Shown: one piece after another, positions 60,035 to 64,000 of the stretch
Layout: every line of letters starts with the position of its first letter
How positions within the stretch are numbered: the stretch's first letter is position 1
Assembly (NCBI GenBank): GCA_937773775.1
Contig: CALJVL010000001.1
Span: forward strand, 1 to 64,000
From: an uncultured Flavobacterium sp.
Lineage (GTDB): Bacteria > Bacteroidota > Bacteroidia > Flavobacteriales > Flavobacteriaceae
Direction of reading: 5' to 3'
Length of the DNA stretch: 64,000 nt
Program-made: the position numbers and the translations under genes
The notes under the pieces: model-generated
Databases searched by the model: none
What the model saw: only the letters and a program-made list of their open reading frames with translations
Told to the model about the DNA's origin: nothing

Positions 60035-60970
60035 ATGAAACAAACGACAAACTCCATATTGATGATTCGTCCGGTTGCGTTTAGAATGAACGAGCAAACG
60101 GCTGTAAATAATTATTATCAGAAAGTGTTAGATGGCCTTTTGCCAGCAACCGTAAATGCAAAAGCACAACAAGAATTTGATGACTTTGTGGTGAAATTAA
60201 GAGCAGTTGGTGTTGACGTGACAGTGGTAGATGACAACTTGAACCCAGATACGCCAGACAGTATCTTTCCTAATAACTGGATTTCATTTCATGAAAATGC
60301 TGATGTGGCTTTATATCCCATGTTTGCAGAGAACCGTCGTGAGGAACGTCGTGAGGAAATCTTGGATATGCTAGAAGACAAGGGCTTTAAAATTCAAAAT
60401 ATTGTTGACTATACTGAGGCGGAAGACGATGGGTTTTTCTTGGAGGGAACAGGTAGTTTGCTTCTTGACAGGGCAAATGAGAAAGCATACTGTGCTTTGT
60501 CGCCTCGAGCCGATGAAGAGCTTTTTATAGAGTTCTGTGAGGATTTTGACTATGCTCCAATCCTATTCGAAGCGTTTCAAACGGTAAATGGAGAGAGAAA
60601 GTTAATCTATCATACCAATGTGATGATGTGTTTGGGTGAAACCTTTGCCGTAATCTGTGCAGACTGTATTGATGACAAAAAAGAGTGTAAAATGGTTTTA
60701 GATAACCTAAAAAAGGACAGTAAAGAAATTATTTTAATTACAGAAGCACAAGTCAATACTTTCGCAGGTAATATGTTGGAAGTTCGTGGGACCGACGATA
60801 AAAGATATTTGGTGATGAGTACGGCTGCACATCAGAGTTTGACGCCAAAACAAATAGGACAGTTAGAAAAACATGCTACGATTCTTAGTTCAAGTTTAGA
60901 TACTATAGAAGCTTGCGGCGGCGGAAGCGCCCGATGCATGATGGCAGAAATTTTCCTTCCAAAAGTATAA
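60035..60970 (+). CDS. ctlX: Citrulline utilization hydrolase-like protein (CtlX type)
   Basis: The 311-residue pentein-fold protein resembles CtlX, reported in Francisella for citrulline use. Motifs include IRPVAFRMNEQTA near the N-terminus, DSIFPNNWISFH near residue 83, EGTGSLLLDR near 141, the catalytic His in IYHTNVMMCLGE near 195, and the catalytic Cys in CGGGSARCMMAE near 300. Activity on citrulline is inferred from family only. It lies 68 bases after the first pentein gene, on the same strand. Confidence 0.82.
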   Translation: MKQTTNSILMIRPVAFRMNEQTAVNNYYQKVLDGLLPATVNAKAQQEFDDFVVKLRAVGVDVTVVDDNLNPDTPDSIFPNNWISFHENADVALYPMFAENRREERREEILDMLEDKGFKIQNIVDYTEAEDDGFFLEGTGSLLLDRANEKAYCALSPRADEELFIEFCEDFDYAPILFEAFQTVNGERKLIYHTNVMMCLGETFAVICADCIDDKKECKMVLDNLKKDSKEIILITEAQVNTFAGNMLEVRGTDDKRYLVMSTAAHQSLTPKQIGQLEKHATILSSSLDTIEACGGGSARCMMAEIFLPKV

Positions 60971-61003
60971 AAAAAGACCTTCAGAAATGAAGGTCTTTTT
61001 TTT
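60971..61003. terminator. Bidirectional terminator, ctlX / MarC gene
   Basis: A perfect 13-bp stem, AAAAAGACCTTCA (60971-60983) with TGAAGGTCTTTTT (60988-61000), has a GAAA loop and T runs. It sits immediately after the ctlX stop and between convergent genes. Confidence 0.93.
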
Positions 61004-61016
61004 ACCAATGTGTTTT

Positions 61017-61646
61017 TTACATTAAATTTGTTTGAACTATCGTTATTACAGAGCTAATAATATATTGAATCCCAATTGCAATTACGATAAACCCCACAAT
61101 TCTAGAAATAGCTACAATTCCTGAAGCTCCGAGTATTTTAGCTAAATAATGAGCGCTTCTTAAGATAATAAAAATCGTAACAGCGACAGCTAGAATAGCT
61201 AAAACCGATATGACAATTTCAAACATTTCATGATGTTCGTGGTAAAAAGCAATCAATAATGAGATCGATCCAGGACCTGCTAGCATCGGAATAGCTAGTG
61301 GTGTCAAGGCAATATCATTTCTCCTTTGCGCATCACTGGCTACTTTTTTACTTACTCCCCTTTTCTTATTGAAATTTCCTGTAAGTAATGAAAACCCTGA
61401 AGTAGCTATAATGATACCTCCTGCAATACGAAGTGCTTCAATGCTAATACCGAAGAATGATAGAACATATTCACCGAAAAAAAAAGAGATTATCAAGATC
61501 GCAAAAACGTTTATAGCAGTCCATAATGAAATACGGGAGCGTTCTTTTTTATCATCATCCATAGTAAGTCCCACAAAAATGGGTACGGTTCCTATTGGGT
61601 TCAAAACCGAAAAAAGTCCTGCAAATAAATAAATAAAAAGTTCCAT
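61017..61646 (-). CDS. MarC family membrane protein
   Basis: The 209-residue protein has six hydrophobic segments. It carries the MarC-family signatures LNPIGTVPIFVGLT near the N-terminus and TPLAIPMLAGPGSISLLI near residue 113. The name suggests multiple-antibiotic resistance, but this has been discounted for E. coli MarC, and the transported compound is unknown. It converges with ctlX on a shared hairpin terminator. Confidence 0.87.
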   Translation of the reverse strand: MELFIYLFAGLFSVLNPIGTVPIFVGLTMDDDKKERSRISLWTAINVFAILIISFFFGEYVLSFFGISIEALRIAGGIIIATSGFSLLTGNFNKKRGVSKKVASDAQRRNDIALTPLAIPMLAGPGSISLLIAFYHEHHEMFEIVISVLAILAVAVTIFIILRSAHYLAKILGASGIVAISRIVGFIVIAIGIQYIISSVITIVQTNLM

Positions 61647-61797
61647 GTTTTTTTTACGAAATTAGTGATTTGGCTAAGGGAAATAACCTGCTAAATATTA
61701 ATAAATGGTTATAATTAAAGTAATTTTCAGCTTTCCATACTAGCAAATGAAATCGAAAGATATTGATTTAAAATGAAAAGGGACTATAGTATTTTAG

Positions 61798-61805
61798 TAC
61801 TTTTG
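61798..61805 (+). promoter_or_regulatory. Candidate -7 box for the CoA-binding protein gene
   Basis: TACTTTTG fits TAnnTTTG, 20 bases before the start at 61826. No TTG is present at the -33 distance. Confidence 0.5.
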
Positions 61806-61825
61806 CAAAAGTAATAATAATTGAG

Positions 61826-62194
61826 ATGATGAAAAACAAAAAAACTGTAATTTTAGGTGCGACTACAAAACCAGAACGAGCTGCATGTAAAGCGATACAA
61901 ATGCTCGTGGATAGAGGGCATTCAGTATTAGCTATTGGGCAAAATGCAGGTGAAGTGGCAGGAATAAAAATTAAAACTAAAGCAATTCCTTTATCCAACA
62001 TTGACACAATCAGCTTATATTTAAACCCAGCCCGTCAACGCGACTATTATAATTATATAGTGGAGGCAAAGCCAAAACGTGTAATCTTTAATCCTGGAAC
62101 TGAAAACCCTGAGTTATACCAGCTTTTAGAATTAAATAACATTAAAGCAGATGTGGCTTGTACACTAGTGCTATTGACCACAAATAGGTATTAG
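61826..62194 (+). CDS. CoA-binding domain protein
   Basis: The 122-residue protein is a single Rossmann-like CoA-binding domain of the YccU type: TVILGATTKPERAACKAI near residue 7, VLAIGQNAGEVAG near 34, and RVIFNPGTENPEL near 84. A second ATG at 61829 could be the true start. No catalytic domain is attached, so the role is unknown. It ends 94 bases before the convergent symporter gene, with repeat copy B between. Confidence 0.83.
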   Translation: MMKNKKTVILGATTKPERAACKAIQMLVDRGHSVLAIGQNAGEVAGIKIKTKAIPLSNIDTISLYLNPARQRDYYNYIVEAKPKRVIFNPGTENPELYQLLELNNIKADVACTLVLLTTNRY

Positions 62195-62202
62195 TTTTTT
62201 TG

Positions 62203-62282
62203 GGAGCTAATTCCTGCTATTCGTTGCAATCTTTTCCTTTTTTAAGAAAAAAAGGAAAAGGATTTACACTTCTATCAGGGCT
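62203..62282. repeat. Interspersed hairpin element, copy B (also terminator)
   Basis: A 13-bp stem pairs CTTTTCCTTTTTT (62231-62243) with AAAAAAGGAAAAG (62248-62260) around AAGA. The left shoulder is GGAGCTAATTCCTGCTATTC and GTTGCAAT. The right shoulder is GATTTACACTTCTATCAGGG, then CT. Both shoulders match copy A (11968-12054) with a different stem, and copy C (4381-4450) in reverse orientation. Here it lies between convergent genes and may terminate both. Confidence 0.87.
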
Positions 62283-62288
62283 AAAAAC

Positions 62289-63797
62289 CTAGAAAATCAT
62301 TTTTTGTGAGCTTGGTTTGCTAATCAATAGTAAACCAATAAAAGTGATTAGACCGTTGATGATAATCAGTTCGTTGTCAAAAACGTATCCGAAAAACAGT
62401 GTTTTAGAATTTTCACTAATCAAAAAAGTTAATGCTGGAGATAGCAGGCATATTAGGGGTACCCATTTATCCTTTACCGTTTTTGATTTCATAAACAGGC
62501 CAAAACAGTACAATCCCAGTAAAGGTCCATAAGTGTATGATGCGACCCTAAATATCATTCCCACCACAGAGCTGTCATTGATAACATTAAAAAATACGAT
62601 AACCAGAAACATTAAAAAACAAAAAATAAGATGAACAAAATGTCTTGTTTTGACCGCGTTAGCTTTGTTTGCGTTTTCAGCTTTATCCATCGCTAAAAAA
62701 TCAATACAGAATGAAGTAGTAAGAGCCGTTAAAGCGGAATCAGTGGTGGCAAATGTTGCCGCCGTCAATCCCAACAAAAAAATCACCGATGGAATCAGGG
62801 TTAAGTGATGAAAAGCGATTTCTGGAAACAACAGGTCGGTTCTCGGTTTTCCTGTAACCAGATCGGTGGGTACTTCGATACCGTTTTTTGCAGCATAGAT
62901 ATAAAGTAAGGCACCTACACTAAGAAAGAAGATATTGATTAATACAAATATCGCTGTGAAGCTATACATGTTTTTTTGGGCTTCGCCAATAGTCGCACAA
63001 CTTAGGTTTTTCTGCATTAAGTCTTGGTCTAAGCCTACCATAGCAATTGTGACAAACATCCCTCCTAATATTTGTTTTACAAAGTGAAATTTGCTGCTCA
63101 GGAAATCTTCAAAGAAAAATATTTTAGAATAATTACTGTTTTTTACGGCTGAAAAAGCTTCGATTATATTTAGGTCCAAACTTCGACAAATAAAGAAAAT
63201 AGTCAGGAAGACTGAAGTGACCAGGAAAAAAGTTTGCAAAGTGTCTGTAATAATGATAGTTTTTAAACCGCCCCGATAGGTGTAGGCGAAAATTAAAGCT
63301 AAAGAAATTAAGACCGTAGCAGCAAAAGGGATTCCGTAAAAATCAAAGACATAACGCTGCAGAACAATCACCACCAGATACAGTCTGAAGGCGGAACCGA
63401 TAGTCCTGCTTATCAGGAATATTGTGGCTGCAGTTTTATAGGAATAGGTCCCCAACCTGCGCTCTATGTAGCCGTAAATCGAAGTCAAATTCATTCTATA
63501 ATACAATGGCAGCAAGACTTTGGCGATTATTATAAAGCCAATTGCATTTCCTAGGACAAACTGAAAGTATTTAAATTGTTCTCCGCTTGGGGCACCTACT
63601 TCTCCGGGCACCGAAATGAAAGTCACTCCAGAAAGTGCTGTTCCAATCATTCCAAAAGCGACCAAGTACCACTTCGAGTTTTTATTGGCTTTAAAAAAAG
63701 CATCGTTTCCGCTGTCTTTTTTACTTGTAAAGTGAGAAATCGCAAACAATATTCCGAAGTAAACTATGATAATCGAGAGTATAGCGAATGCTGTCAT
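62289..63797 (-). CDS. Sodium:solute symporter family transporter
   Basis: The 502-residue protein has about 13 hydrophobic segments of the SSS (SLC5-like) fold. Motifs include the N-terminal GMIGTALSGVTFISVPGEV near residue 50, YIERRLGTYSYKTAATIF near 111, and the late TAATFATTDSALTALTTSF near 360. These proteins carry a small solute together with sodium, but the solute is not evident. It converges with the CoA-binding protein gene and runs opposite to recR. Confidence 0.9.
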   Translation of the reverse strand: MTAFAILSIIIVYFGILFAISHFTSKKDSGNDAFFKANKNSKWYLVAFGMIGTALSGVTFISVPGEVGAPSGEQFKYFQFVLGNAIGFIIIAKVLLPLYYRMNLTSIYGYIERRLGTYSYKTAATIFLISRTIGSAFRLYLVVIVLQRYVFDFYGIPFAATVLISLALIFAYTYRGGLKTIIITDTLQTFFLVTSVFLTIFFICRSLDLNIIEAFSAVKNSNYSKIFFFEDFLSSKFHFVKQILGGMFVTIAMVGLDQDLMQKNLSCATIGEAQKNMYSFTAIFVLINIFFLSVGALLYIYAAKNGIEVPTDLVTGKPRTDLLFPEIAFHHLTLIPSVIFLLGLTAATFATTDSALTALTTSFCIDFLAMDKAENANKANAVKTRHFVHLIFCFLMFLVIVFFNVINDSSVVGMIFRVASYTYGPLLGLYCFGLFMKSKTVKDKWVPLICLLSPALTFLISENSKTLFFGYVFDNELIIINGLITFIGLLLISKPSSQKMIF

Positions 63798-63925
63798 TTT
63801 TTCGTTTTAGGGGCCAAAATACAATTTTTTGTTTGATCGGATATTTATTGATTCAAAGATTTGAAAAAGAGTAGCTTTGAGATAGGGATTAGTCATTTAA
63901 GATGGCAAACAAATAAACAAATTAC

Positions 63926-63933
63926 TACATTTG
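63926..63933 (+). promoter_or_regulatory. -7 box TACATTTG directly before recR
   Basis: The box fits TAnnTTTG and ends 5 bases before the ATG at 63939, so transcription would start at or within the start codon. No -33 TTG was found. Confidence 0.5.
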
Positions 63934-63938
63934 CAGTT

Positions 63939-64000
63939 ATGGAATTTTCATCAAAATTAATAGAAAAAGCGGTTAATGAAATCGCTCAATTGCCGGGAAT
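63939..64000 (+). CDS. recR: Recombination protein RecR (5' end only)
   Basis: The window ends inside this gene. The first residues, MEFSSKLIEKAVNEIAQLPG, match the start of RecR, whose N-terminal helix-hairpin-helix segment continues with LPGIG. RecR works with RecF and RecO to load RecA at DNA gaps. Only about 20 codons are visible. Confidence 0.8.
   Translation, partial: MEFSSKLIEKAVNEIAQLPG

Noticed and set aside
61017..61646. MarC as a multidrug-resistance determinant
   Set aside because: The family name is historical. Nothing in the sequence or neighbours supports drug efflux.

Overview
The window looks like chromosomal DNA of a member of the Flavobacteriaceae, close to Flavobacterium. 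It is AT-rich. Promoters carry the Bacteroidota -7 box TAnnTTTG, most genes lack a Shine-Dalgarno sequence, there are SusC/SusD outer-membrane pairs, and the lipoproteins have acidic residues just after the lipobox cysteine. No tRNA, rRNA, CRISPR array, prophage or recognisable defence island was seen.

Layout. (1) 1-1143: hpt and adk, each broken by several one-base indels, mostly in homopolymers. (2) 1289-13737: housekeeping genes. These are a CNNM/CorC-type membrane protein, obgE, an Mpo1-like membrane protein, a glycosyltransferase, a TPR lipoprotein or secreted protein, then mpl, a GNAT acetyltransferase, radC, a YjjG-like HAD phosphatase and a secreted protein in one direction, followed by rarA, a rhomboid protease and rlmB. 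(3) 13804-33804: an accessory nutrient-uptake region with three susC-susD-lipoprotein operons, all on the minus strand. The outer two are a nearly identical direct duplication of about 5.97 kb. The middle one is a diverged paralogue that shares only the 5' end of susC. A decayed IS1182-type transposase lies between the middle operon and copy 2. The susC of copy 1 has three one-base insertions relative to copy 2. (4) 34458-36168: an Omp85-type outer-membrane protein gene with a frameshift and a premature stop. (5) 36265-53645: the complete str-S10-spc-alpha ribosomal superoperon (rpsL to rplQ, with fusA, secY, infA, rpmJ and rpoA). It has promoters before rpsL and rplC and structured gaps at rpsL/rpsG, rpsN/rpsH and rpsK/rpsD. 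(6) 53807-64000: carA, a decayed erythromycin-esterase-like gene, eno, gltA, two adjacent pentein-fold (guanidino-group) hydrolases, a MarC-family protein, a CoA-binding protein, a sodium:solute symporter and the first codons of recR.

The ribosomal genes and the central-metabolism genes (eno, gltA, carA) are ordinary. The parts worth a second look are the duplicated SusCD operon with its IS relic and frameshifts, a three-copy interspersed hairpin element with conserved shoulders (4381, 11968 and 62203), promoters lying 4-5 bases before start codons (possible leaderless messages), and the candidate ribosomal-protein leader structures. I did not find a clearly new multi-gene system. The repeat element is the best candidate for something under-described.
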